In this document: piece after piece, positions 8,146 through 16,692 of the stretch
Layout: every line of letters begins with the position of its first letter
Numbering within the stretch: the first letter of the stretch is position 1
Assembly (NCBI GenBank): GCA_900473175.1
Contig: UCKM01000010.1
Coordinates: forward strand, 62,001 to 126,000
Length of the DNA: 64,000 nt
From: Hyphomicrobiales bacterium
Lineage (GTDB): Bacteria > Pseudomonadota > Alphaproteobacteria > Rhizobiales > Rhizobiaceae
Direction: 5' to 3'
The notes under the pieces: generated by a model
Told to the model about the DNA's origin: nothing
Seen by the model: only the letters and a program-made list of their open reading frames with translations
Database searches by the model: none
Translations under genes and position numbers: made by a program

Positions 8146-8568
8146 ATGAACGTCACCATCTACCACAATCCGTCTTGCGGCACTTCGCGCAACACACTGG
8201 CTCTCATCCGCAACGCCGGCATCGAACCGACCGTCATCGAATATCTCAAGACGCCCCCGAGCCGTCAGGAACTGAAGGATATGATCGGGCGAGCAGGACT
8301 GACGGTCCGAGAGGCCATCCGCGAGAAGGGAACGCCATACGCCGAGCTTGGTCTGGATGATACGTCGTTGACGGACGAGCAGTTGCTTGATGCCATGGAA
8401 GCCCATCCGAATCTGATCAACCGCCCCTTCGTTGTGACCGACTTGGGTGTCCGACTGAGCCGGCCATCCGAGCGCGTTTTGGACATTTTGCCGGTTCCGC
8501 AGAAAGGTTCATTCACCAAGGAAGACGGCGAGATCGTCATCGACAGCGAAGGAAAGCGTGTTGTCTGA
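8146..8568 (+). CDS. arsC: Glutaredoxin-dependent arsenate reductase ArsC
   Basis: Reduces As(V) to As(III) with glutathione and glutaredoxin, 140 residues as usual for the family. The active-site motif is [10 protein letters not shown] (Cys11), and the arginines of [20 protein letters not shown] near residues 93-108 would position arsenate. It is unrelated in sequence to the phosphatase-type reductase two genes upstream, so the operon carries both kinds. ATG 8146 has AAAGGTG upstream, within the 3' end of aqpS. The 3' end overlaps arsH by 11 bases. Confidence 0.95.
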   Translation: MNVTIYHNPSCGTSRNTLALIRNAGIEPTVIEYLKTPPSRQELKDMIGRAGLTVREAIREKGTPYAELGLDDTSLTDEQLLDAMEAHPNLINRPFVVTDLGVRLSRPSERVLDILPVPQKGSFTKEDGEIVIDSEGKRVV

Positions 8569-9271
8569 TTTGCCCAATGTTTTCCCGGCCGCCCTGCAGG
8601 TGCCGGATGCCGCAAAGCTCTCCGGTCCGCGCTCATTGCACCGTCCACGCATCCTCCTGCTCTACGGTTCCTTGCGCAAAGTCTCCTACAGCCGTCTCTT
8701 GACGCAAGAAGCGGCGCGACTGCTGGAGCATTTCGGAGCCGAGACGCGCATCTACGATCCTGCCGGCTTGCCGTTGCCGGACGACGCGCCGGTCGACCAT
8801 CCGAAGGTGCAGGAACTTCGCGGACTGTCTCTGTGGTCGGAGGGGCAAGTATGGACCAGCCCGGAACGCCACGGCGCGATGACTGGCATTATGAAGTCGC
8901 AGATCGACTGGGTACCGCTGGCAATGGGTTCGATTAGGCCCACCCAAGGGCGTACGCTCGCCGTCATGCAGGTATCGGGCGGTTCTCAGTCGTTCAACGC
9001 AGTCAACCAAATGCGTGTGCTGGGGCGCTGGATGCGGATGATCACCATCCCGAACCAGTCCTCGGTGGCGAAGGCCTATCAGGAATTCGATGAGAACGGC
9101 CGCATGAAGCCATCGGCCTATTATGACCGCGTCGTCGACGTGATGGAGGAGTTGGTCAAATTCACGCTGCTGACGCGGGATGTTTCTCCATACCTTACTG
9201 ACCGCTATAGCGAGCGGAAAGAGAACGCGATCGTGCCTGAAAAACGCGTGAATTTTAAAGCCGCAATCTAG
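8558..9271 (+). CDS. arsH: ArsH, NADPH-dependent FMN reductase / organoarsenical oxidase
   Basis: Flavodoxin-like FMN protein of 237 residues. ArsH enzymes oxidise trivalent methyl- or aromatic arsenicals to less toxic pentavalent forms. The family's N-terminal flavin loop ([15 protein letters not shown]), [20 protein letters not shown] and [20 protein letters not shown] are all visible. The start is either GTG 8558 or TTG 8561, both served by AAGGA at 8549-8553 and both overlapping arsC. It is the last gene of the ars operon. No terminator is clear in the 64 bases before the convergent methyltransferase gene. Confidence 0.93.
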   Translation: MLSDLPNVFPAALQVPDAAKLSGPRSLHRPRILLLYGSLRKVSYSRLLTQEAARLLEHFGAETRIYDPAGLPLPDDAPVDHPKVQELRGLSLWSEGQVWTSPERHGAMTGIMKSQIDWVPLAMGSIRPTQGRTLAVMQVSGGSQSFNAVNQMRVLGRWMRMITIPNQSSVAKAYQEFDENGRMKPSAYYDRVVDVMEELVKFTLLTRDVSPYLTDRYSERKENAIVPEKRVNFKAAI

Positions 9272-9335
9272 GTTCGCTCGGTTGAAGCGCACGTTTCCTA
9301 GATTGCGCAAGAGACCGACGGTTTCATTCAGAACG

Positions 9336-10022
9336 TCAAACCGATCGCTGGAAAATAGCGGCGTAATGGTATGGCGGCAGTTCCTGAATTCGGATGGTAT
9401 GAAACCCGATAGGCCCAACAACAGCTTTGAGCGCTTCGGGCGACATTCGCAAGTCCGTAGCGGGTCCTCGCGGTTGGTTGAGTACGATTGTCTGTTCCCT
9501 CGGAAGGGGGCGCCAATTGACAACCCCAAACAAGCCATTAGGTCGGAGCATTACCCTGACAGCTTCCACTAATCCCAATTTGTCCGGCACACCGTGAAAC
9601 GTGTTCGCCATCAGAACATAATCAACGGGTTCGGTGATATGCTGTGGGGCATCTTGCGCATCGGCACAGATCCATTTTAGGACGGAGGTGTTCAGTCGCG
9701 CCACTTCCTCCTTGGCCCGTTCGATCATGACGGGATCGAGATCGAGCGCGTACACCTTTCCGCCGACGAGTTTCGCGAGCGGAGCGGTAAAATAACCGTC
9801 GCCACAGCATAGATCGAGGACGCTCATCTCGGGGATTACGCCGAGGAGTTGGACCACGTCCAGTGGGTCGGGCCACAACGCCACCCACCAGTCGCGGTCA
9901 GGCATTGAGGTCGCGGGAAATACCTTAGTCAAGACACTCGTCCAGTCGAAAATCGATCGGCTTGGTTGTACAGGCTGGACCCAGGACCGATAGCACGCAC
10001 TGCAGGAGTCCAGCCGGAGCAA
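9336..10022 (-). CDS. Class I SAM-dependent methyltransferase
   Basis: Rossmann-fold methyltransferase. The SAM-binding motif I is VLDLCCGDGYFT, the acidic end of strand 2 is YALDLDP, and WICADAQD and NTFHGVPDK follow. The start is uncertain: the frame opens at a TTG at 10022, and an ATG at 9905 begins MPDRDWWVALWPDP. The upstream residues FDWTSV...VFPATS look like real protein, so the longer form is kept. It lacks the spaced cysteines of ArsM arsenite methyltransferases, so arsenic methylation is not supported despite the neighbours. It is convergent with arsH and followed by the cupin gene on the same strand. The substrate is unknown. Confidence 0.75.
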   Translation of the reverse strand: MLRLDSCSACYRSWVQPVQPSRSIFDWTSVLTKVFPATSMPDRDWWVALWPDPLDVVQLLGVIPEMSVLDLCCGDGYFTAPLAKLVGGKVYALDLDPVMIERAKEEVARLNTSVLKWICADAQDAPQHITEPVDYVLMANTFHGVPDKLGLVEAVRVMLRPNGLFGVVNWRPLPREQTIVLNQPRGPATDLRMSPEALKAVVGPIGFHTIRIQELPPYHYAAIFQRSV

Positions 10023-10034
10023 CGCTAACTTCGT

Positions 10035-10463
10035 TCAAGCTGGGATCAGAATGCCTATGGTATGAATCCCAACCACCTTGCCGGTGTTTGTCGCCATGTC
10101 CGTTTTGCCTTTGGCGCAGGCGTACATCTCTCCTTCCTTTATTTTGAATTCCCTATCTGACTTCTTGATCGTGAACTCACCCGCAGTGATATAACACAGC
10201 ATGTCATTGTCCATGACGGTTTCCGGGGCCACTGCGCCGGGCTGGAACACGATATCTACCATGTTGATGCTCTTGTAGGCGGGGATATCTGACTTAAACG
10301 TGCCCAACTCAACTATTCTGACACCTGGGGCAAGCTCCTTGCCATCATTTTTGCCGTACTTCTTGGTCTTGGCCACAGCCGGGCCTGCCGAAATGAGCAG
10401 AGGCGTCGCGGCGGTCGCCGCCAAACCGAATGCCAATGCCGACCGACGATTCATGTCTTTCAT
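10035..10463 (-). CDS. Tat-exported small cupin-fold protein
   Basis: A 142-residue protein with a twin-arginine signal (NRRSALAFG, then a hydrophobic alanine-rich stretch ending SAGPAVA) and a mature part of about 110 residues. The mature part looks like a single cupin domain (QPGAVAPETVMDNDMLCYIT, then EFKIKEGEMYACAKG). Start ATG 10463 is fixed by a strong GGGAGG site; the longer frame is untranslated leader. A truncated paralogue of its 5' end lies at 4315-4390 in the same orientation. It is probably periplasmic, and its ligand is unknown. TTGACA lies about 70 bases upstream on the minus strand (10530-10535) as a possible -35 element. Confidence 0.72.
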   Translation of the reverse strand: MKDMNRRSALAFGLAATAATPLLISAGPAVAKTKKYGKNDGKELAPGVRIVELGTFKSDIPAYKSINMVDIVFQPGAVAPETVMDNDMLCYITAGEFTIKKSDREFKIKEGEMYACAKGKTDMATNTGKVVGIHTIGILIPA

Positions 10464-11021
10464 GGCTTCCTCCCATTTTCGCATGCAGGATGCACTTGAA
10501 GAGAGTAGTCCATACCTCGAAGGGCCACCTGTCAAAACAATTTAGCAGGCTCATTATGGACGCCTGACTTCCATAATGACACGTTACGCAACTGAGACGA
10601 CGTTTAGCGGAGCTTTGTGGGGAGGTCGGCGTCGGCGCCAACGCGGCCGTTCAGAACACAGTTGGAGGGTCAACAGTCCAACTCAGCAGATCATTCATCT
10701 TGACCAATATTGGGAATTGATTTGAGCCGCCAAGGGAACTTGGCAGGACTTCCTGCGCAAAAGTGATGGGTGCTATCTAAGTATTCGAGCCATCCTGAAC
10801 ATGCGGGGCTCTATGCCAGATCTCGGATGAAGAGACGATCGGGAAAAAATCGGGATTGGTCAATCAGTGTGCGGCGCGGTTGTGTTGCATGAGTATCTCA
10901 GCGCGAGCCCGAAAGGCCAATAGTAATTCAAAGCGTCAGCTAGTAAGTTGAGATTAGGTGAGCAGCGCGTCATCGCGGCAATTATTGTCAACTATGCTTT
11001 GACACCACTGGGAGCATCTCA
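10464..11021. other. 558-base noncoding region upstream of the cupin gene and the 2H-like gene
   Basis: This divergent intergenic region holds the leader of the cupin gene, a 10-base inverted repeat (10551-10579) and a weaker one, AGTTGGA/TCCAACT, at 10660-10683. I find no convincing protein, tRNA or known RNA here. The sequence before 11022 is AT-richer and may carry the promoter of the + strand gene, but no clear -35/-10 pair stands out. Confidence 0.5.
10551..10579. repeat. Perfect 10-base inverted repeat with 9-base spacer
   Basis: TCATTATGGA at 10551-10560 and its exact complement TCCATAATGA at 10570-10579 flank nine bases. The centres of the arms are about two helical turns apart, as in operators of dimeric regulators. 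It lies just upstream of the possible -35 of the cupin gene. It is a candidate operator or recombination site; nothing further can be said from sequence. Confidence 0.5.
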
Positions 11022-11744
11022 ATGTCCGAACCTTTGAAGCTCCTGGCCGCGCTGCTGGTCGGCGCGTCGGCCTTGATGGGCTTTGTCCAAACGTCGCGAG
11101 CCAACGACAACGCGGTAACTGCCATCGACATTGCCCTGGAACCCGATGCCACGATGATCGAGCATGCGAAGACTGCCAACGCCCTCCTACTCAAGGATTT
11201 CCAGAAGGGCTTTGCGCTGGACGATACGCACCATCCACACGTCACCATGTTGCAGCAGTTCGTCCTGACAGCCGATCTCGACAAGGTCTATGCCGTCGCC
11301 AACGGTATTCTGGGCGCGGAGCATCCTACGGGATGGAAGCTCAAGGCGGTCAAATACTACTACATTCCCGATGGCAAGTTCGGCCTTGGCGGCATTGTCG
11401 TCGAACCGACGCCGGACTTGCGCCGGCTGCAGGACAAGCTGATCGAAGCGATTGCTCCGTTCACTGCGAAGAATGGGACGCCCACAGCCTTTATGAGCAC
11501 CGAGGGTGGCAAGGATATCCAGAAATCCTTGATCGAATACGTTGCCAATTTCACAACGGTCGCGGCAGGGGAGAAATTCAATCCGCACGTCACGATTGGT
11601 GTGGGCAACACTGCCTACCTCGATCAGTTGGTGGCGGCCCCGTTTGAAGTCTTCACATTCTCGCCGACGGGGGCGTCGGTTTACCAACTCGGGACGTTCG
11701 GAACGGCCCGCAAGGAACTTAAAGTGCTGGCTTTGACCCCTTAG
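11022..11744 (+). CDS. Predicted secreted 2H phosphoesterase-like protein
   Basis: A 240-residue protein with an N-terminal hydrophobic signal segment (LLAALLVGASALMGFVQ, then SRAND). The mature part has two His-x-Thr motifs about 116 residues apart, HHPHVTM (His73, Thr75) and FNPHVTIGVG (His189, Thr191). Each is followed by hydrophobic residues, as in the 2H phosphoesterase/LigT fold that acts on 2',3'-cyclic phosphates or 2'-5' bonds. Most known family members are cytosolic RNA-processing enzymes, so an exported form is unusual. The assignment rests on the motif pair and spacing, without any search. It stands alone between noncoding DNA and a convergent oxidase gene. Confidence 0.6.
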   Translation: MSEPLKLLAALLVGASALMGFVQTSRANDNAVTAIDIALEPDATMIEHAKTANALLLKDFQKGFALDDTHHPHVTMLQQFVLTADLDKVYAVANGILGAEHPTGWKLKAVKYYYIPDGKFGLGGIVVEPTPDLRRLQDKLIEAIAPFTAKNGTPTAFMSTEGGKDIQKSLIEYVANFTTVAAGEKFNPHVTIGVGNTAYLDQLVAAPFEVFTFSPTGASVYQLGTFGTARKELKVLALTP

Positions 11745-11914
11745 GATCTCAGGAGCGGAACGCGGCTGACCCAAGCGTCCCGCCCCTCATAACAAACTGT
11801 CTTTTTTCAAGCAGTATCAAATTGTTAATAGGCAATTTGTGGTCTTTGCCACCTAATTCCGGATCAAAGCGGTCAATGACAAGGGGGCGGACGGTTGCTT
11901 TGTCGCGTTCGATC

Positions 11915-13306
11915 CTAAGCGTCTGGTCGGATATTCTGGTTCATCCTAAAGAAATTCGTTGGATCGTATTTGCGCTTAAGTTCGACCAGGCGCGGGTAGT
12001 TCACCCCAAATGCAGCCAGCACTGCCTCCTGTTCTCCTTCGGCAAGATAATTCAGCAGGTAGCCACCTGTGGCATAAGGTTGGATCGCTTGCCAGGCCAC
12101 CTTCGCCCAATCGATCTGCGCATCGTCCTCGGTCGGATCGGTCCATTGCGGCATGAAGCCGATCAAATAATCCGAACCGCGCTGGGTGAACGCATTCGCA
12201 TCACTCGCCTTTCGTCCACCAGCACCACCATAATACTCGACGAGAAGTCCAGACAAAGGCGATGTCATCCCTTTCGCCTGCTCGACGAGCACTTCCACAA
12301 GTTCGTCCGAAAGTCCCGTTACAAAGGCTGACTTCCAATAATTGCGAGTCCCGCTCGGGAAGGCGGTATCGAGAATGGATTGCATTGCGGGAAAGGGCAT
12401 GGCCTGTACCGCCTCCATCAGTGGCTCGCCGAGTTTGCGAAGGGGCGCTATGGCTCTTTCTCCCGCTGCCAGGTCCTTACCGCTCCAGCACGCAACTATC
12501 GCCGTCGCAGGCGTTCCATCGGGCGTCGATATGAACCCTGCATAGACTGTCAGTTCCTCTGGTGCCTTGTCCATGAACGCGCGATAGGCACGCAGGATTT
12601 CGCCGGCTGCCGCACGCGGATAGACGATTAGCCCGCCGAACACCGTCGATACTGGATAGGCCTGGTAAAGGAACGAAGTCACAACCCCAAAATTCCCGCC
12701 TCCACCACGCAATGCCCAGAACAGGTCGGGGTTTTCATCCGCGCTGGCGGTCCTGAGGACACCGTCCGCCAACACTACTTCCATGGACAGGACATTGTCA
12801 CAGGTGGGGCCGTACTTGCGAACCAGCCATCCCACGCCGCCGCCAAGCGTCAACCCACCAACACCTGTCTTGGAGATCACGCCGAAAGGCACCGCGAGGC
12901 CATGCACATGCGTCTCGCGATCGACATCGCCCAGGGTGGCACCGCCCTGGACCCGCACGATTTGCCGGGCCGGGTCCACATGCACACCCCGCATCAAGGA
13001 GAGGTCGATGACCAACCCATCGTCGCATAGCGCTCGTCCGCCAACGTTGTGACCGCCACCGCGCACTGCCACGACCACGTCGTTGGCGCGGGCGAATTTC
13101 ACGGCCGCGACAACATCTGCAGTGCCGCGGCATTTCAGGATGGCGCCCGGATGCTTGTCGACAAGCGCGTTCCAGATATGTCTGGCGTCTTCATAATCTT
13201 GGTGACCGGGCTGGATCAGATCGCCCCGGACCTCATTGGTGAACGCAGCTATGCTCTCAGTGGGCACGGCTTTGCCGGCCCTGTTTCGCAACGAAGTATC
13301 GGTCAT
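11915..13306 (-). CDS. FAD-linked oxidase with berberine-bridge-like C-terminus
   Basis: A 463-residue flavin oxidoreductase of the PCMH/FAD_binding_4 class. The FAD domain shows VRGGGHNVGG with His86, the usual site of covalent flavin attachment, and TGVGGLTLGGGVGWLVRKYG. The C-terminal motif NYPRLVELKRKYDPTNFFRMNQNI is the BBE domain signature. The position that is cysteine in bicovalent enzymes (before TGVGG) reads Ile-Ser-Lys here, so at most one covalent bond is expected. ATG 13306 has GGGGAA upstream; the 46-residue extension to 13444 is not protein-like. There is no Tat or Sec signal, so it is probably cytoplasmic. The substrate is unknown; sugars or alcohols are typical. Confidence 0.88.
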   Translation of the reverse strand: MTDTSLRNRAGKAVPTESIAAFTNEVRGDLIQPGHQDYEDARHIWNALVDKHPGAILKCRGTADVVAAVKFARANDVVVAVRGGGHNVGGRALCDDGLVIDLSLMRGVHVDPARQIVRVQGGATLGDVDRETHVHGLAVPFGVISKTGVGGLTLGGGVGWLVRKYGPTCDNVLSMEVVLADGVLRTASADENPDLFWALRGGGGNFGVVTSFLYQAYPVSTVFGGLIVYPRAAAGEILRAYRAFMDKAPEELTVYAGFISTPDGTPATAIVACWSGKDLAAGERAIAPLRKLGEPLMEAVQAMPFPAMQSILDTAFPSGTRNYWKSAFVTGLSDELVEVLVEQAKGMTSPLSGLLVEYYGGAGGRKASDANAFTQRGSDYLIGFMPQWTDPTEDDAQIDWAKVAWQAIQPYATGGYLLNYLAEGEQEAVLAAFGVNYPRLVELKRKYDPTNFFRMNQNIRPDA

Positions 13307-13537
13307 CGTGGTTCCCCAGAAATTGAAGCGGGGCTCGGTCGAACACGCATCCCGGTAGGCATGATGCAACCGCGCCAACGCCAATCCCGGTAGTCTACCC
13401 GATTTCAGACCGGAAGTCGTGTGGGCGCGAACTGCTGCGCCCACCTGGCAAAGCCAATCACGGGATTTCGATTTTACGCCGATACCGGGCGAGGATAGCG
13501 TTGGTTAGAATTAAGACGGGTACCAGAGAGGACCGCT

Positions 13538-14164
13538 ATGAAACTCAAGTTCGGAATGGTTGCGGCGGCTTTGACTTTTTCCGTCGTCGGACTTCACGCG
13601 CAGGACACGGCGATGAGCTTTTTCGTCACCAGTGCAAACCCCGGGAAGGGGGGCGATCTGGGCGGCCTTGCTGGCGCTGACGCGTACTGCAACAAGCTTG
13701 CTGCGGCAAGCGGTTCTACAGGCAAAACCTGGAAGGCATATCTTTCCGCGGATGCCGAGAACGCAAAGGATCGCATCGGCAAGGGGCCTTGGTATAACGC
13801 CAAGGGTGAAAAGATAGCCGACGACGTTGCTTCGCTTCACAGCGACAAAAACAATCTCACGAAGCAGACGGCTCTCAATGAAAAGGGTGAAGTGATCAAT
13901 GGTCGTGGCGACACGCCGAACCGCCACGACATGCTAACAGGCTCGAGGAGCGACGGCACGGCCGCGCCGGAAACCTGCGGCAACTGGACGATGGGAGGCG
14001 CCGAAGGTGCGGCTATCGTCGGCCACAGCGACCGAACAGGGTTGGATGATTCTGCGCAGGCCAAGTCCTGGAATTCGTCCCACACGACACGCGGTGGCTG
14101 CACGCAGGACGCCTTCAAATCCACGGGAGGCGACGGTCTCTTTTATTGCTTTGCGGCAAATTGA
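13538..14164 (+). CDS. Secreted lectin-like protein
   Basis: A 208-residue protein with a Sec signal peptide (MKLKFGMVAAALTFSVVGLHA) and a compact domain with few but conserved-looking cysteines: Cys51 in DAYCNKLAA, one in PETCGNW, one in RGGCTQDAF and one in LFYCFAAN at the very end. The opening SFFVTSANPGKGGDLGGLAGAD and the closing cysteine pattern resemble C-type-lectin-fold proteins often annotated as lectins in rhizobia. GAGAGGA lies before the ATG. It ends nine bases from the convergent moeA stop and marks the right edge of the accessory region. Ligand and role are unknown. Confidence 0.6.
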   Translation: MKLKFGMVAAALTFSVVGLHAQDTAMSFFVTSANPGKGGDLGGLAGADAYCNKLAAASGSTGKTWKAYLSADAENAKDRIGKGPWYNAKGEKIADDVASLHSDKNNLTKQTALNEKGEVINGRGDTPNRHDMLTGSRSDGTAAPETCGNWTMGGAEGAAIVGHSDRTGLDDSAQAKSWNSSHTTRGGCTQDAFKSTGGDGLFYCFAAN

Positions 14165-14173
14165 AGAAGAGAG

Positions 14174-15382
14174 CTACCGCAGCATCAAGACGGTGCAGGT
14201 CGATCCGGCTTTTGCAGCCGGCGCATGCGGCTCGCGAATGATCAGGCCGTTTGCGTCCGCAAGAAACTTCAACATTGAGGAGTCCTGCACGGCAAAGGGG
14301 GTGGCAACGAGGGTCCCGCTTTTCGACTTTACGACACGGGCGCGGACATAATCCTGTCGCTGATCGTTCGTCCCCATATCGGTTTCAAGGACTGCGACGC
14401 GAAGGTCAGGTTCATGCGAGCGGCCGGTCCAAGCGCGCAGTAGCGGCGCCAGAAAAATATGTGCACAAATGAGACTGGAGACAGGATTGCCTGGCAGACC
14501 GAGAATCTTCATCCCATTCAGATATCCGAACATCAGCGGTTTGCCCGGACGCAGTGCGATCTTCCAGAAATCGAGCACCATGCCGCGGGCAGCCAAAGCC
14601 GGTTGAACCAGATCGTGGTCGCCGACGGATGCGCCGCCGAGGGTGACCAGGACATCGGCCGTGGCCGCGACAGCTTCATCGAGCGCTTCGCTCAGAGCTT
14701 CAAGGCGATCCTCAGCTATGCCGAGGTCGATCGGGATCCCTCCCGCCTCGCGGACAATCTCAGCCAACCCGTACGAGTTGGACGCTATGATCTGATCCGC
14801 CCGGTAGTTTTCCCCAGGGCTCACCAGTTCATCACCGGTTGCGAGAATGGCGACACGCGGGCGCCTGACGACGGCAAGCATTGGGTGATTGGCGGAGGCG
14901 GCGAGCGCCAATGCCGCCGGATCGAGAATGCGCCCGGTCTGCAGCAATAAATCGCCTTCGTTGAAGTCGAGCCCGGCCTTGCGGATGTTCTTGCCGTGGG
15001 TGATCGTCTCGATGACCTCCACACGTTCGCCGCCCGGCACCGTATTTTCCTGGATAACCACACTGTCGGCGCCGTCCGGCATCGGCGCACCAGTGAAAAT
15101 ACGGACTGCCTCGCCGGGGTTTACAGTGCCGGAGAAAGCATGACCGGCTGCGGACTGACCGACCAGCCGCAACATGACGGGCACATGCGCAACATCGGCG
15201 GCACGGACAGCATAGCCGTCCATCGCAGAGGCCGCGAAAGGCGGCTGTTGACGTTTGGCGTAGAGGTCGTTTGCGAGGACACGTCCGCCAGCTTGACCGA
15301 GCGGCACCGTCTCGGCCTCTAATCGATGGGCGCCGGAAAGAATTCGGGCCAATGCCTCATCAACGGATAAGAGTCCTGCCAT
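14174..15382 (-). CDS. moeA: Molybdopterin molybdotransferase MoeA
   Basis: Inserts molybdate into adenylated molybdopterin in the last step of Moco synthesis, in the cytoplasm. At 402 residues it has the normal length. Visible family signatures are SAMDGYAVRAADV near residue 52, FTGAPMPDGADSVV, ATGDELVSPGE, the MoCF-domain segment VTLGGASVGDHDLV and LPGNPVSS. It lies one base downstream of moaC, at the end of the run trpD-trpC-moaC-moeA. In related Rhizobiales lexA commonly follows; here accessory genes do. Confidence 0.96.
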   Translation of the reverse strand: MAGLLSVDEALARILSGAHRLEAETVPLGQAGGRVLANDLYAKRQQPPFAASAMDGYAVRAADVAHVPVMLRLVGQSAAGHAFSGTVNPGEAVRIFTGAPMPDGADSVVIQENTVPGGERVEVIETITHGKNIRKAGLDFNEGDLLLQTGRILDPAALALAASANHPMLAVVRRPRVAILATGDELVSPGENYRADQIIASNSYGLAEIVREAGGIPIDLGIAEDRLEALSEALDEAVAATADVLVTLGGASVGDHDLVQPALAARGMVLDFWKIALRPGKPLMFGYLNGMKILGLPGNPVSSLICAHIFLAPLLRAWTGRSHEPDLRVAVLETDMGTNDQRQDYVRARVVKSKSGTLVATPFAVQDSSMLKFLADANGLIIREPHAPAAKAGSTCTVLMLR

Positions 15383-15383
15383 C

Positions 15384-15878
15384 TTAATGCTCGCCGGGAG
15401 TGCTGGCTGACCAATCGCCGGACTTGCCGCCGCTCTTTTGCAGCAGGCGAATGTCCTGGATGATCATGCCCTTATCTGCAGACTTCGCCATGTCGTAGAT
15501 CGTCAGGCATGCAACCGAAACTGCGGTGAGCGCTTCCATTTCGACGCCGGTCTTGCCAGTCAACTTTACGGTGGCGACGACGTTCAGTCCCGGCAGAGCC
15601 TCGTCTGCTTCAATCTCAACAGAAATTTTGCTCAGGAGCAGCGGATGACAGAGCGGTATGAGTTCATGGGTCTTCTTGGCCGCCATGATCCCGGCAATAC
15701 GTGCGGTACCGATGACGTCACCCTTGGCTGCATTGCCGGATTTGATCAGCTCAAGCGTCTCCGGCCGCATCTTCACGCTGCCTTCGGCAATCGCGACCCG
15801 TTCCGTTTGCGCCTTGCCGCCGACATCGACCATGTGGGCAGCGCCCGTCTCATCGAGATGGGTAAGCTTGGCGGTCAT
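15384..15878 (-). CDS. moaC: Cyclic pyranopterin monophosphate synthase MoaC
   Basis: Acts with MoaA to convert GTP-derived 3',8-cH2GTP to cyclic pyranopterin monophosphate, the first stage of Moco synthesis. At 164 residues, full length. Conserved motifs are [14 protein letters not shown] near the N-terminus, [11 protein letters not shown] around residue 75 and [20 protein letters not shown] followed by DKGM near residue 130. It shares ATGA with the end of trpC and is separated from moeA by one base, so trpD, trpC, moaC and moeA are probably one operon. Confidence 0.96.
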   Translation of the reverse strand: MTAKLTHLDETGAAHMVDVGGKAQTERVAIAEGSVKMRPETLELIKSGNAAKGDVIGTARIAGIMAAKKTHELIPLCHPLLLSKISVEIEADEALPGLNVVATVKLTGKTGVEMEALTAVSVACLTIYDMAKSADKGMIIQDIRLLQKSGGKSGDWSASTPGEH

Positions 15879-16690
15879 GCGGCGTCTGTCTGCCTCGGCG
15901 TGCCCTGCAACAGGGCCTTTGTTGCTGCAGCAACATCATCCTGCCGCATCAGGCTTTCGCCAACGAGGAAAGTCCCGATATCGGATTTGGCAAGGCGCTG
16001 GCAATCGGCATGGGTGAATACACCGCTCTCGCTGACCAGCAACTTGCCCGCCGGTACCATCTTCGCAAGCCGCTCCGACACCGCCAGATCAACCTCAAAC
16101 GTACGCAGATTGCGGTTGTTGATGCCGAGCAGGTCGGAGGAAAGGTTCAGAGCGCGCTCCATTTCGGCTTCGTCATGGACCTCGACAAGCACATCCATGC
16201 CCAGCGAGAGTGCGCTATCTTCCAGCGCCTTGGCCACATCGTCCGTCACGCTTGCCAAAATGATCAGAATACAATCGGCGCCCCAGCTGCGCGCTTCATA
16301 GACCTGATAGGTATCGAACAGAAAATCCTTGCGCAACGCGGGCAGGGCAGTCGCTGCGCGTGCCGCTGTCAGAAACTCCGGTGCGCCCTGAAACGAAGGT
16401 TGATCTGTCAGAACTGAAAGGCAGGCGGCCCCGCCCGCCTCATAGGCTTTGGCGAGGACAGGCGGATCGAAATCCGGGCGGATCAATCCCTTGGAGGGAC
16501 TCGCCTTCTTGATCTCGGCGATGAGCGCGAATTGATTGGACGCGCGCCGCACCCGCAAGCCTGCCAGAAATCCCCGTGGGGCATCCTGGTCCTTAGCCAT
16601 GGCCTTCAAATCGTCAAGGGTGATTTGCGCCTTCGCAGCGGCGATCTCGTCGCGCTTGTAGGCTTCGATCTTGCGCAGGATATCAGCCAT
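15875..16690 (-). CDS. trpC: Indole-3-glycerol phosphate synthase TrpC
   Basis: TIM-barrel enzyme that closes the indole ring in tryptophan synthesis. It is 271 residues and single-function, not fused to TrpF. Catalytic and binding motifs are [10 protein letters not shown] (Lys near residue 60), [26 protein letters not shown] and LLVSESGV. Its start is three bases from the trpD stop, and its stop overlaps moaC. No leader peptide or attenuator is visible in front of the pair. Confidence 0.96.
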   Translation of the reverse strand: MADILRKIEAYKRDEIAAAKAQITLDDLKAMAKDQDAPRGFLAGLRVRRASNQFALIAEIKKASPSKGLIRPDFDPPVLAKAYEAGGAACLSVLTDQPSFQGAPEFLTAARAATALPALRKDFLFDTYQVYEARSWGADCILIILASVTDDVAKALEDSALSLGMDVLVEVHDEAEMERALNLSSDLLGINNRNLRTFEVDLAVSERLAKMVPAGKLLVSESGVFTHADCQRLAKSDIGTFLVGESLMRQDDVAAATKALLQGTPRQTDAA

Positions 16691-16692
16691 GG

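Noticed and set aside
9336-10022. ArsM-type arsenite methyltransferase.
   Set aside because: The spaced cysteines that bind As(III) in ArsM are missing; only the general SAM fold is supported.
12760-12880. Bicovalent flavin attachment in the FAD oxidase, based on His86 and Cys169.
   Set aside because: Cys169 lies after the TGVGG motif; the aligned position of the second attachment site is not cysteine.
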